The position numbers and the translations under genes were made by a program. Shown here piece after piece: positions 55,101 to 64,000 of a stretch of DNA of 64,000 bases (positions are counted from its first letter, which is position 1; the number at the start of each line of letters is the position of its first letter). This DNA comes from Gari tellinella (lineage: Eukaryota; Mollusca; Bivalvia; Cardiida; Psammobiidae). Below the pieces are notes generated by a model, which was not told the DNA's origin, did not search any database, and worked only from the letters and a program-made list of their open reading frames with translations. The stretch lies in contig OV277861.1 in assembly GCA_922989275.2 (NCBI GenBank), positions 28,364,479 through 28,428,478 on the forward strand, read 5' to 3'.

Positions 55101-55380
55101 TTTTTTGATGGAATATCTTCATAATGATCATATTTAACATGTATGATAGAATAATATCCATACAAATGGCCCTACGGTATAGATTCAACTCGTATGGATA
55201 CGTATGGGCAGGCTCTCGGTAGTATACCAGTAGTGTGCCAGTCGTATGGGTTTTTTCCATGGACCCGGCACATTCTGCTTTACTTTCAGCCTGCTTTAAG
55301 CTATCATTGACTGGAATATGGAAAATATTTTTTCATGATAAATATATTGGTGACTGTCTAAAATACATGTATGATTAAAC
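52147..55380 (+). mobile_element. Family A MITE split by the 3.0-kb element
   Basis: The left half (TAACCTGTTTCTAGTATTGA, GCAGGTTGAAAGTAAA) ends at 52248. The right half resumes at 55267 (GGCACATTCTGCTTTACTTT, CAGCCTGCTTTAAGCTATC). Confidence 0.88.
52249..55266. mobile_element. 3.0-kb Mutator-like element with long inverted ends
   Basis: GGTCCATGGAAAAACCCCAT ... inverse at the right, homologous for about 270 bp, flanked by the 9-bp duplication GGCACATTC (52240-52248, 55267-55275) inside a family A hairpin. The motif ATACGAGTTGAATCTATAC occurs about three times near each end in mirror orientation. The interior is AT-rich with only short ORFs and one family A relic (53515-53610). No transposase is seen; the class is inferred from duplication length and ends. 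Confidence 0.88.
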
Positions 55381-55662
55381 TAGACTAATATTTATAAAAC
55401 CACCCAGAATTCCAAGTAGACTGGTTCATGTTTTGGTAACTAGAATGATCCACAAGGTAACCTAATAACTCACAAGAGTATTTAGTGTTGAAATAATTTA
55501 AGTTTAAACATGGCAATCTAGAAAAGTAAGTGACAGCTTAATGCAGAACACTAGTTAAGCAGAATGCTCCTTCATGAAATTTCTGCTTTACTTGTGTACT
55601 GCATTAAGCTGTCAACTTGTCTTAACCCATTGACCAATAAATACCCCTTTTTACGCCGTTAA
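55381..55662. other. Unassigned with one hairpin
   Basis: The hairpin at 55535-55610 (GACAGCTTAATGCAGAACAC, AAGCAGAATG / inverse) has the layout of a family A core with altered sequence. Confidence 0.55.
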
Positions 55663-55910
55663 CCCTTTACCTGATAGCCTATTTCTATTACTTAAGATAG
55701 GTGACTACTTAAAGCAGGTTGAAAGTAAAGCAGAATGCGCCTTAGGGCGCATTCTGCTTTACTTTCAGCCTGCTTTAAGCTATCATGTGCTATAATATAG
55801 AAAAAATTCCCTATAATACATATTCATTACTGATTAAATTGGAACTATTTTCTTCAGCGGATGAATAAATCATATCCGCTAAAAGGCGCTTCTATTGGGG
55901 AAAGGGTTAA
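55663..55910 (+). mobile_element. Family A MITE
   Basis: GTTAACCCTTTACCTGATAG ... GGGGAAAGGGTTAAT; perfect hairpin at GAATGCGCCTTAGGGCGCAT. Confidence 0.92.
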
Positions 55911-55989
55911 TATATTGTTCCACTGAAGAAAATAGTGCAAATTTATAGTCATAGATCTATATGTATCACAAGAAATAGTTTCTACAACA

Positions 55990-56150
55990 CAACACATGAT
56001 GGCTTAAAGCAGGTTGAAAGTAAAGCAGAATATGTACCTTAAATCGCATTCTGCTTTACTTTCAACCTGCTGTATGTGTTGAACTTGTCTTCAAAAACTA
56101 CATATAGGCTATGGGGTAATAGGTTAACTGTTATCTTTTACTCATTGACT
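55990..56150 (-). mobile_element. Family A MITE, partial
   Basis: GGCTTAAAGCAGGTTGAAAG hairpin, then CTTCAAAAACTACATATAGG and GGGTAATAGGTTAA. Confidence 0.78.
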
Positions 56151-56159
56151 GCTTAACCC

Positions 56160-56390
56160 ATTGGGCATTAGTGACACATTTACTCATCATTACAAGCAGT
56201 GTACCTGTGAAGAGTACTTTTGTCTTAAGCAACAGTGTAGACCAAGTTCGGGGTCTGCACTGTTTGTTATTTTGCAAACTGTTTGAACATATCAATAGCA
56301 ATTAAGTACTTAAGTAGCCTAAAATGGAGTAGATTTTATTGGAAACTGGAATTGTCTGTTCAATGTTTCAGGGGTGAATGAGCAAACACA
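56160..56390 (-). mobile_element. Family H MITE
   Basis: Inverse of 34824-35059: CAACAGTGTAGACCAAGTTC, TGCACTGTTTG, GGAAACTGGAATTGTCTGTT and TTTCAGGGGTGAATGAG. Confidence 0.75.
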
Positions 56391-56419
56391 AGTTTTTTTC
56401 TGTACCTTATATAACCTAT

Positions 56420-56650
56420 TAACCCACAAATAAGCCTTTTTACGCCTTTAATTTATTCCCCCAGGCCCACCAAAGAAATAAGTTCTATTTTGTACAGTAA
56501 TGAATATGTATTATAAGAAGTATTTTCTATATCCTATCAGATGATAAATTCAGATAATGTAAAGCATTCTGCTTTACTTTCAACCTGCTTTAAGTGGCAA
56601 CCTGTCTTAAAAACCAGAAACAGCTAGGCTAGCTTATGGGATAATGGGAC
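56420..56650 (-). mobile_element. Family A MITE, partial
   Basis: AACCCACAAATAAGCC left end, half hairpin GTAAAGCATTCTGCTTTACT, right end CTTATGGGATAATGGG. Confidence 0.75.
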
Positions 56651-56996
56651 ATTAACTTCATTGACTGAGGCTTCTATGTTGTTACCTGTTTCTGTGATGA
56701 AAACCATACACTAGTAGCTTCATATTATAGACTACCGGTAGTTACGTAGTAGTATTATATAAATTATATAGTATTCATTATATACATGTAGGTACATGCA
56801 CTAGGCAATGTAAAAAAAGCAGGCATGGTGCTTCTTGCGCTGCATTGTTCTTAAAACCATCAGAAGACTTTTGAGATATATTGGATGAAATCAGTACCTG
56901 TTACGGCTGTATGTGTCAGTACAGACCTGAGCAGATGTGAAGAATTCAATAAGATTTTAAAACTTAGATTATCAGAGTCTGTTCAAATATTTCATC

Positions 56997-57195
56997 AGAG
57001 CTTCAGATACGGGGAGTATTTCAAAAACTAAAATCTTTATTACTGTATTAAACCCTATTGTGTCACTACTCATTAGAATCGTCTCTTTGAGACGATTCTT
57101 ATGAGTAGTAACAGTTAAACACCATGTGATTTGGTGCTGAAATGAGTGCGTAAATGTTGGATTTGTTCAGTTTACGCCCTCTGAATTGGAGCCTT
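56997..57195. mobile_element. Family C MITE, diverged, in the PPM1K-like upstream intron
   Basis: CAGAGCTTCAGATACGGGGA, centre ACTCATTAGAATCGTCTCTT / inverse, right end TGAATTGGAGCCTTG. It stops about 55 bp before the next exon. Confidence 0.82.
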
Positions 57196-57248
57196 GATTT
57201 CATTTGATCTAAGTTGTTATAGTGAAATAGCTATTGATTTCTTTTCAG

Positions 57249-57582
57249 TACCAAGCAAATCTCTGAATCTTAATGAGTTTACCAAGAGTTCTCTCAAGAT
57301 TGTCAGTACTGGCCGAGCTGAATGGTTCAAGGAGTAAAGCATCTCAATTGGTTTTGTGTCGAAAGACTACTGGATTATTACATGTTTATTCTGTGAGCCA
57401 ACAAAATGTTCACACGGGCAAAAAGTACTACAGTAGTCCCCTCACTGACCCAGAAAATCGGGGCAGTCACCAGAAGGGGGTCAACTTTGATACCTTGGGT
57501 TCCTGGAACAACAGGCTGGATATGAGAATCAGTGTAGAAAAGAGTATAGAGAAAGGAAAGCTCATCCCAGAGATCCCCCTAG
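57249..57582 (+). CDS. PPM1K: PPM1K-like mitochondrial PP2C phosphatase, first coding exon
   Basis: Acceptor GATTTCTTTTCAG ends at 57248; the ATG is at 57273. The N-terminus (MSLPRVLSRLSVLAELNGSR, SKASQLVLCRK) is rich in Arg, Leu and Ser with no acidic residue early except one Glu, as in a mitochondrial targeting peptide. It continues SPLTDPENRGSHQKGVNFD, TLGSWNNRLDMRISVEKSI, with GVNFDTLGSWNNR resembling the linker before the PP2C domain of PPM1K. The donor is CTAG|GTGAGT in phase 1. PPM1K dephosphorylates the branched-chain keto-acid dehydrogenase E1-alpha subunit in the matrix. Confidence 0.85.
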
Positions 57583-59675
57583 GTGAGTTATGATCTTCTG
57601 ATTTTAATCTTTTCCTCAATGTTTAATCCTTTCCCCTCCTCTTGTTTTCAGTGTAAAGACAGATGGTGGCTAAAAGCAGGCTGGAAGGAAGGCAAAATGC
57701 ATCTTATTCTTAACCCCATAAATAAACCTTTGTACGACTTAAATTTATTCCTCCCAGGAAGAATATAGTTCCAGATACAGTTACGAACATGCAGCATAAG
57801 AAATGTTTTTTATATCTTTAATATTAGATAGAAGCTTAAAGCAGGCTGAAAGTAAAGCAGAATGCTTAACTTTCAACCTGCCTTAACGGCATACGCTACC
57901 AAATCGTGAGACACCTAATGGCTTTTAACGAAGTACGATAAATCAAGCATCGTTACTCAACGAAATCGTGCATATCGGTTACCTCCCGTAGATACTTTCG
58001 GTTTCAAACAAGCTCCATTAATCGCGTAATATAGAGGTTAAATGCATGAACTTGTACTTGATAAATAAAAGTGCGTGAAACTTGGCAAATACTCTATCTA
58101 ATAAGGCTAAGTTAATAACCCAGAACTTCAGTCAAATTTAGTATAAGCGTGAACCCGAGATCACATAGAAAAAGCCGTCTGCTTATTTAGGCCGTTAGTA
58201 TATGTATGAAAGTGCCTATGGTTTCAAAAAAAGCATTATAATAACTAATGCTTTTTTTGCCATTGTCTTATTATTCACACCTATAGCTTTTATTGTGAGA
58301 AGTTTCATCAATTTATTTTGGGCAGATTTTTGAGTGAGTGTTTTCATTGAATTGGAGCCGAAAACAATTAAGAAAAATGCATATATGTATATATATATCA
58401 GGCAACAAACTATACTCTTTGCATCATATTTTTAGTGAGCATCACTTTTCAACTGTTTTAATGTTTCTTATGTGCCAATTATTACTATACATCATTTTAG
58501 AAAGTCAAAATAAGGCATGCCGACTCTTTGTCGAAAATGGCTACATCATACATTTCAAATACCCGTAGACCTTAAGTGGTCAACTGTTTTCAATACTAGA
58601 AACGGGCTATGGGGTAATGGGTACCGTTAAGGAGCATTCTGTTTTATTTTCTGCCTGCTTTAAGCTACTATCTGCTAGGAAATAGGAATTATTTTACTGT
58701 ATGTGGAGGACGAGGAGTCTGTTAACCCAAGACTGCAACCAGTTTGTCATTTGTATCTGTCAATGGTTAACTTAAAGAAGACTGAACCATTTTCAGAATT
58801 TTACCTGACAACTCTTTATTAAATTATTACAAGACTTGGAGTGTCAAGGCTGACATTAGGACATGCAGCCTCGATGGCATTGATCCCCAAAATAGAGAAG
58901 CCTGGAGGTAAGGTGTGGGAAACTCTAGCCGCCTGCTGCCTACCTCTGTAAGGACACCCGCAGCAGTTGACAAATAAAATCAGGATTTAGTTTAGTAGAA
59001 GTAATCGCATATCATTTGATAGGAGGCATACACATTTCAGTATTTGAAAATTTGGACAACTCCCTATTATCTGTATTTATGGAAGATAATTACATGTTTT
59101 GTTAACCCATTACTCTGTAAGTACACATTTTTACACCTTTTACTTATTCCATTACCATGAAAATGGTTCCATTTTATAGAGTCATGGGTATGTGCCATAA
59201 ATATAGGATCTGTCATGATTCAATGTGTGAGACAAGCTGATCTCAACTGAGTCTAGAATTGAAATGAAATTAAATGAGCCTTGGTACACATATCGAAGAG
59301 TGACAGCTTTATTTTCATCATAGTAAGGATTTTAGACTATCTTTTTTAAAGCAATAGGCCTTTTTTGAATCTCAGTGACGTACTCACGACTTTATAAACA
59401 ATGACATTATAAAGTGACGTCATCAAATTGATCTCACACATGGAGACATTAGGATATTCCCTATGTTTGTTCGCTATTGAAAACAAGGGTAGTTATGTGA
59501 GAAGAAATATGATCCACATCCTAGCAGATGGAATCTTAAAGGAAGCTGAAAGTGTGCAGACTGTGCCTTTAGGCACATTCTGCTTGCTTTCAACCTGCTT
59601 TAAGTGGTCACCTGTTTTCAAAACAAGAAATAGCCTTTTTGGTAATGGGTTAAGTGATATTTTTATTCCTTTCAG
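57583..59675 (+). other. PPM1K: First coding intron of the PPM1K-like gene
   Basis: It holds family A pieces at about 57710-57890, 58565-58685 and 59515-59655. A hairpin AAAAAAGCATTATAATAACT(AATGCTTTTTT) lies at 58226-58260. No exon is seen. The last MITE ends about 20 bases before the acceptor. Confidence 0.75.
59515..59655 (-). mobile_element. Family A MITE next to a 3' splice site
   Basis: CTAGCAGATGGAATCTTAAA, hairpin GTGCCTTTAGGCACATTCTG, ending TTTGGTAATGGGTTAA at 59653. Confidence 0.85.
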
Positions 59676-59939
59676 ATGAGATAGGTACACAGACTATGAT
59701 GGGACGGCGCAAGGTGAACGAGGATCGAGTCCTATATACCACACTGACAGATGACCTCACTCTGTTCGCAATATTCGATGGCCATGGAGGAGCTACGGCT
59801 GTCGATTACGTCATGGGTAACATCGAACTTCACATTCGATTTTGGCTACGAAGGACGTCAGATCTGTCGAAGGTCCTTCGGAACAGTTTTATTGACGTGA
59901 ATAATGTTCTGACCAGGCATCTTGGATTTTATAATTCAG
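59676..59939 (+). CDS. PPM1K: PPM1K-like PP2C phosphatase, second coding exon (catalytic start)
   Basis: TTCCTTTCAG precedes AT that completes a split Asp codon: DEIGTQTMMGRRKVNEDRVL, YTTLTDDLTLFAIFDGHGGA, TAVDYVMGNIELHIRFWLRR. NEDR (residues 118-121) and FDGHGG (137-142, with metal-binding Asp138) are PP2C motifs 1 and 2, and GRRKxNEDR matches the PPM1K pattern GKRKENEDR. The donor TCAG|GTAGGC is phase 1 after FYNS. Later exons (metal-binding DG, D...D motifs) are beyond the window. Confidence 0.88.
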
Positions 59940-59991
59940 GTAGGCTAGCTGCTCACCATTTTAGATATTGATAATGATTCCTTGGTTACAT

Positions 59992-60346
59992 CTGAGCTCC
60001 AAATATGGGGAGTATTTGAAAAAATAAAATCTATATTTCTTCATTAAACCCTATGTTGTCACTGCTCATTAGAATCGTCTGTTCACTATAGGATTTGGTG
60101 CTGAAATGATCAAGAAATTTCAAAATGTTGGATATCATGTTTAGTTTACTCCCTCCTATATGGAGGGCTCCAGATAAGAGGGAGTTAACCAAATATTTCC
60201 CCACTCATTGTAGCACCAAACTTATGGTGTTACTACTCATCAGAATTGTCTCTTCGAGACAATTCTAATGAGTAGTGACACCATAGGATATAATGCAGAA
60301 ATAAAGATTTTAGTTTTCGAAATACTCCCCTTACATGGAGCCCTGT
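59992..60346. mobile_element. Two adjacent family C MITEs
   Basis: A diverged copy (59993-60170, GAGCTCCAAATATGGGGAGT) is followed by a better one (60166-60346, GGGCTCCAGATAAGAGGGAG ... CTTACATGGAGCCCTG). They share or abut at one end. Both lie 50 bp into the next PPM1K-like intron. Confidence 0.85.
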
Positions 60347-60643
60347 TACATTTCAATTTGAATTACAGTCAGGTTTCGATATTTCACTCGCTATAGATGA
60401 CTTTTCTTGTATATTCATAGTTCAATACCAAACATTTAATTCACTGAAGTCAAAATTAATCATATTTCAAAATTTACTTGTGTTCCAAATTTAAAACAAC
60501 AACAAAACCCCTACAATATAATCTTGCCATGGTTTAACTTTGAAATACAGAGAAACTGACTCAAATGCAATGGATAAGCAATTGCCATGCCAAAGCAGCA
60601 GTTATGTGTAAAGATCAGGATTAATCTTTTGAAATACTGGTAA

Positions 60644-60819
60644 TACCGGTGTAACGTGCAAACCGAGAGACCCAGCAACAACAAACCTCGTCGGTGCAAA
60701 GCTTAAGCTCACACCAAGAGATGTTTGTTGCGCTATATAATTGACTCTACCTCCCAACATACAATGGTTTGGGAAGCCTCATTTGCATATACCAACGTAC
60801 TACGTACGTTACACTGGTA
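60644..60819. mobile_element. 176-bp MITE with TACCGGTGTAACGT ends
   Basis: TACCGGTGTAACGTGCAAAC at the left and ACGTACGTTACACTGGTA at the right (imperfect). The block GCAAACCGAGAGACCCAGCA also occurs at 25187. Confidence 0.8.
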
Positions 60820-61289
60820 CCTGTTGTGCAAAACATGGTTGGCTTGAAATCTGAGATTGCTGATCTTTATTCGTGTCATTGATGTGTATGATCAGATTGA
60901 CATTTTGACAAGATCCAAATTGTTTGCAAAGGTGTAAAATTATTGTTTCTTGCATTTAAAGGGTTTATTAAATCACAGAGGTGTAATAGGTAATCTTTAT
61001 CCTATAAACTTTAATTTAAATACTAACAAACCTACTTTATCCCTCTTAACCTTTTGCCTCATAACAATTTCAGTGTTTAACCCATTACTCCATAGATAAG
61101 TCTTTTTATGCTTCAAACGGGGCTCCAGATAAAAGGGGGTAAACTGAACTTAACCAACAATTTCTCACTCATTTAAAGCAAAAATAGAGATTTTAGTTTT
61201 TAGCTCGCCTGTACGAAGTACATGACGAGCTATTGCAATACCCCTGGTGTAGTCGTCGGCGTCGTCGTGAACGGCGTAAACAATTTTAA
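60820..61289. other. Intron with truncated family C MITE and a new element's end
   Basis: Family C left end at 61117-61198 is cut off by TAGCTCGCCTGTACGAAGTA, whose palindrome (AGCTCGCC...GACGAGCT) starts the repeat element that leads into the 165-bp satellite. Confidence 0.65.
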
Positions 61290-64000
61290 GAAAATGTCTA
61301 TAACTTCTATGTTTGTATTGCTTTCATAGTTGGTATGTGTGTGTGTGTATGGACAAGACCTTTCCATGCACAGAAAAATTTGGACCCCTGTGACCTTGAC
61401 CTTGAACTTAGGGCCCGCGTTTAGGTTTCGAAATCTGTGTTTCGGTTTCGAAAAATGCCTATAACTTCTATGTCCCTTGAGGTATTGCTTTCATAGTTGG
61501 TATGTGTGTGTATATGGACAAGACCTTTCCATGCACAGAAACATTTGGACCCCTGTGACCTTGACCTTGAACTAAGGGCCCGCGTTTAGGTTTCGAAATC
61601 TGTGTTTAGGTTTCGAAAAATGTCTATAACTTCTATGTCCCTTGAGGTATTGCTTTCATAGTTGGTATGTGTGTGTATATGGACATGACCATTCCATGCA
61701 CAGAAAAATTTGGACCCCTGTGACCTTGACCTTGAACTTAGGGCCCGCGTTTAGGTTTCGAAATCTGTGTTTAGGTTTCGAAAAATGCCTATAACTTCTA
61801 TGTCCCTTGAGGTATTGCTTTCATAGTTGGTATGTGTGTGTATATGGACAAGACCTTTCCATGCACAGAAACATTTGGACCCCTGTGACCTTGACCTTGA
61901 ACTAAGGGCCCGCGTTTAGGTTTCGAAATCTGTGTTTAGGTTTCGAAAAATGTCTATAACTTCTATGTCCCTTGAGGTATTGCTTTCATAGTTGGTATGT
62001 GTGTGTATATGGACATGACCATTCCATGCACAGAAAAATTTGGACCCCTGTGACCTTGACCTTGAACTTAGGGCCCGCGTTTAGGTTTCGAAATCTGTGT
62101 TTAGGTTTCGAAAAATGCCTATAACTTCTATGTCCCTTGAGGTATTGCTTTCATAGTTGGTATGTGTGTGTATATGGACATTACCATTCCATGCACAGAA
62201 AAATTTGGACCCCTGTGACCTTGACCTTGAGCTTAAGGCCCGCGTTTAGGTTTCGAAATCTGTGTTTAGGTTTCGAAAAATGTCTATAACTTCTTTGTCC
62301 CTTGAGGTATTACTTTCATAGTTGGTATGTGTGTGTATATGGACATGACCTTTCCATGTACAGAAAAATTTGGACCCCTGTGACCTTGACCTTGAACATA
62401 GGGCCCGCGTTTAGGTTTCAAAATCTGTGTTTAGGTTTCGAAAAATGCCTATAACTTCTATGTCCCTTGAGGTATTGCTTTCATAGTTGGTATGTGTGTG
62501 TATATGGACATGACCATTCCATGCACAGAAAAATTTGGACCCCTGTGACCTTGACCTTGAGCTTAAAGCCCGCGTTTAGGTTTCGAAATCTGTGTTTAGG
62601 TTTCGAAAAATGTCTATAACTTCTATGTCCCTTGAGGTATTGCTTTCATAGTTGGTATGTGTGTGTATATGGACATGACTTTTCCATGTACAGAAAAATT
62701 TGGACCCCTGTGACCTTGACCTTGAACATAGGGCCCGCGTTTAGGTTTCAAAATCTGTGTTTAGGTTTCGAAAAATGCCTATAACTTCTATGTCCCTTAA
62801 GGTATTGCTTTCATAGTTGGTATGTGTGTGTATATGGACATGACCATTCCATGCACAGAAAAATTTGGACCCCTGTGACCTTGACCTTGAGCTTAAAGCC
62901 CGCGTTTAGGTTTCGAAATCTGTGTTTAGGTTTCGAAAAATGTCTATAACTTCTATGTCCCTTGAGGTATTGCTTTCATAGTTAATATGTGTGTGTATAT
63001 GGACATGACCAATCCTTGCACAGAAAAATTTGGACCCCTGTGACATTGACCTTGAACTTAAGGCCTGCGTTTAGGTTTCGAAATCTGTGTTTAGTTTCAA
63101 AAAATGCCTATAACTTCTATGTCCCTTGAGGTATTGCTTTCATAGTTGGTATGTGTGTGTATATGGACAAGATCATTCCATGCACAGAAAAATTTGTACC
63201 CCTGTGACCTTGACCTTGAGCTTAAGGCCCGCGTTTAGGTTTCGAAATCTGTTTTTAGGTTTCGAAAAATGCCTATAACTTCTATGTCCCTTGAGGTATT
63301 GCTTTCATAGTTGGTATGTGTGTGTATATGGACATGACCATTCCATGCACAGAAAAATTTGGACCCCTGTGACCTTGACCTTGAGCTTAAGGCCCGCGTT
63401 TAGGTTTTGAAATCTGTGTTTAGGTTTCGAAAAATGTCTATAACTTCTATGTCCCTTGAGGTATTGCTTTCATAGTTGGTATGTGTGTGTATATGGACAT
63501 GACCAATCCTTGCAAAGAAAAATTTGGACCCCTGTGACCTTGACCTTGAACTTAAGGCCCGCGTTTAGGTTTCGAAATCTGTGTTTAGGTTTCGAAAAAT
63601 GCCTATAACTTCTATGTCCCTTAAGGTATTGCTTTCATAGTTGGTATGTGTGTGTATATGGACATGACCAATCCTTGCACAGAAAAATTTGGACCCCTGT
63701 GTCATTGACCTTGAACTTAAGGCCTGCGTTTAGGTTTCGAAATCTGTGTTTAGGTTTCGAAAAATGCCTTTAACTTCTATGTCCCTTGAGGTATTGCTTT
63801 CATAGTTGGTATGTGTGTGTACATGGACAAGATCATTCCATGCACAGACAAATTTGTACCCCTGTGACCTTGACCTTGAGCTTAAGGCCCGCGTTTAGGT
63901 TTCGAAATCTGTTTTTAGGTTTCGAAAAATGCCTATAACTTCTATGTCCCTTGAGGTATTGCTTTCATAGTTGGTATGTGTGTGTATATGGACATGACCA
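61290..64000 (+). repeat. 165-bp satellite array, 330-bp higher-order in part
   Basis: About 16 units; unit starts are at 61456, 61621, 61786, 61951, 62116 and onward every 164-165 bases. Each contains CTATAACTTCTATGTCCCTT, GTATGTGTGTGTATATGGAC, CCCTGTGACCTTGACCTTGA and GCGTTTAGGTTTCGAAA. Between 61456 and about 62940 units alternate between two variants (TGTCTATAAC / TGCCTATAAC and linked changes), so the evolving unit is partly a dimer. It runs off the right edge, inside the PPM1K-like intron. Confidence 0.95.

Noticed and set aside
59493..59690. Minus-strand ORF overlapping the PP2C exon
   Set aside because: Runs through a family A MITE, which gives the same peptide (LKTGDHLKQVESKQN-like) wherever the MITE occurs.

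Overview
The window is animal nuclear DNA, most likely from a bivalve mollusc. It is AT-rich, has spliced exons with GT/AG borders and AATAAA signals, and is crowded with palindromic MITEs, tRNA-derived SINEs, minisatellites and LINE remnants of kinds I know from bivalves. The species cannot be named from the sequence.

Four gene loci are supported. (1) 1253-2135 (+): the last two coding exons of EXOSC8 (RRP43), an RNA-exosome ring subunit. The intron before them is a minisatellite made of copies of the exon's own 3' splice site. (2) 8112-16963 (-): four exons of an IFI44/IFI44L-like GTPase, with a probable 28-nt microexon far upstream at 28985-29012. The N-terminal part lies outside the window. 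(3) 33837-34440 (+): a 199-codon single-exon ORF for an Arg/Ser-rich protein with eight RRxS/T motifs. I do not recognise it. (4) 57249-59939 (+): the first two coding exons of a PPM1K-like mitochondrial PP2C phosphatase, with a possible non-coding first exon ending at 50800. This gene continues beyond the window.

Most of the rest is mobile or repetitive. Named here by their ends, the MITE families are: A (TTAA target, GCAGGCTGAAAGTAAAGC hairpin), B (TACAGTCGAACTTCGATAT), C (CAGGGCTCCAGATAAG), D (CAGTGCTCCCTC), E (TACAGTGGAGAATCTG) and H (TTAA target, GATCAGA hairpin). Larger structures are a 6.5-kb element with satellite-like terminal inverted arrays and a 10-bp target duplication (43583-50087), a 3.0-kb element with long inverted ends and a 9-bp duplication (52249-55266), a foldback element (42141-43058), a Helentron-like repeat element (10684-12276), TTAA-flanked elements carrying tRNA-like cassettes (9426-9954, 38457-39003), five LINE fragments, and a 165-bp satellite running off the right end inside the PPM1K-like intron.

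The known genes are unrelated in function (RNA decay, innate-immune GTPase, mitochondrial phosphatase). What links the window is repeat biology: duplicated splice acceptors in two genes, hairpin cores shared between MITEs with different ends, and multi-level nesting.
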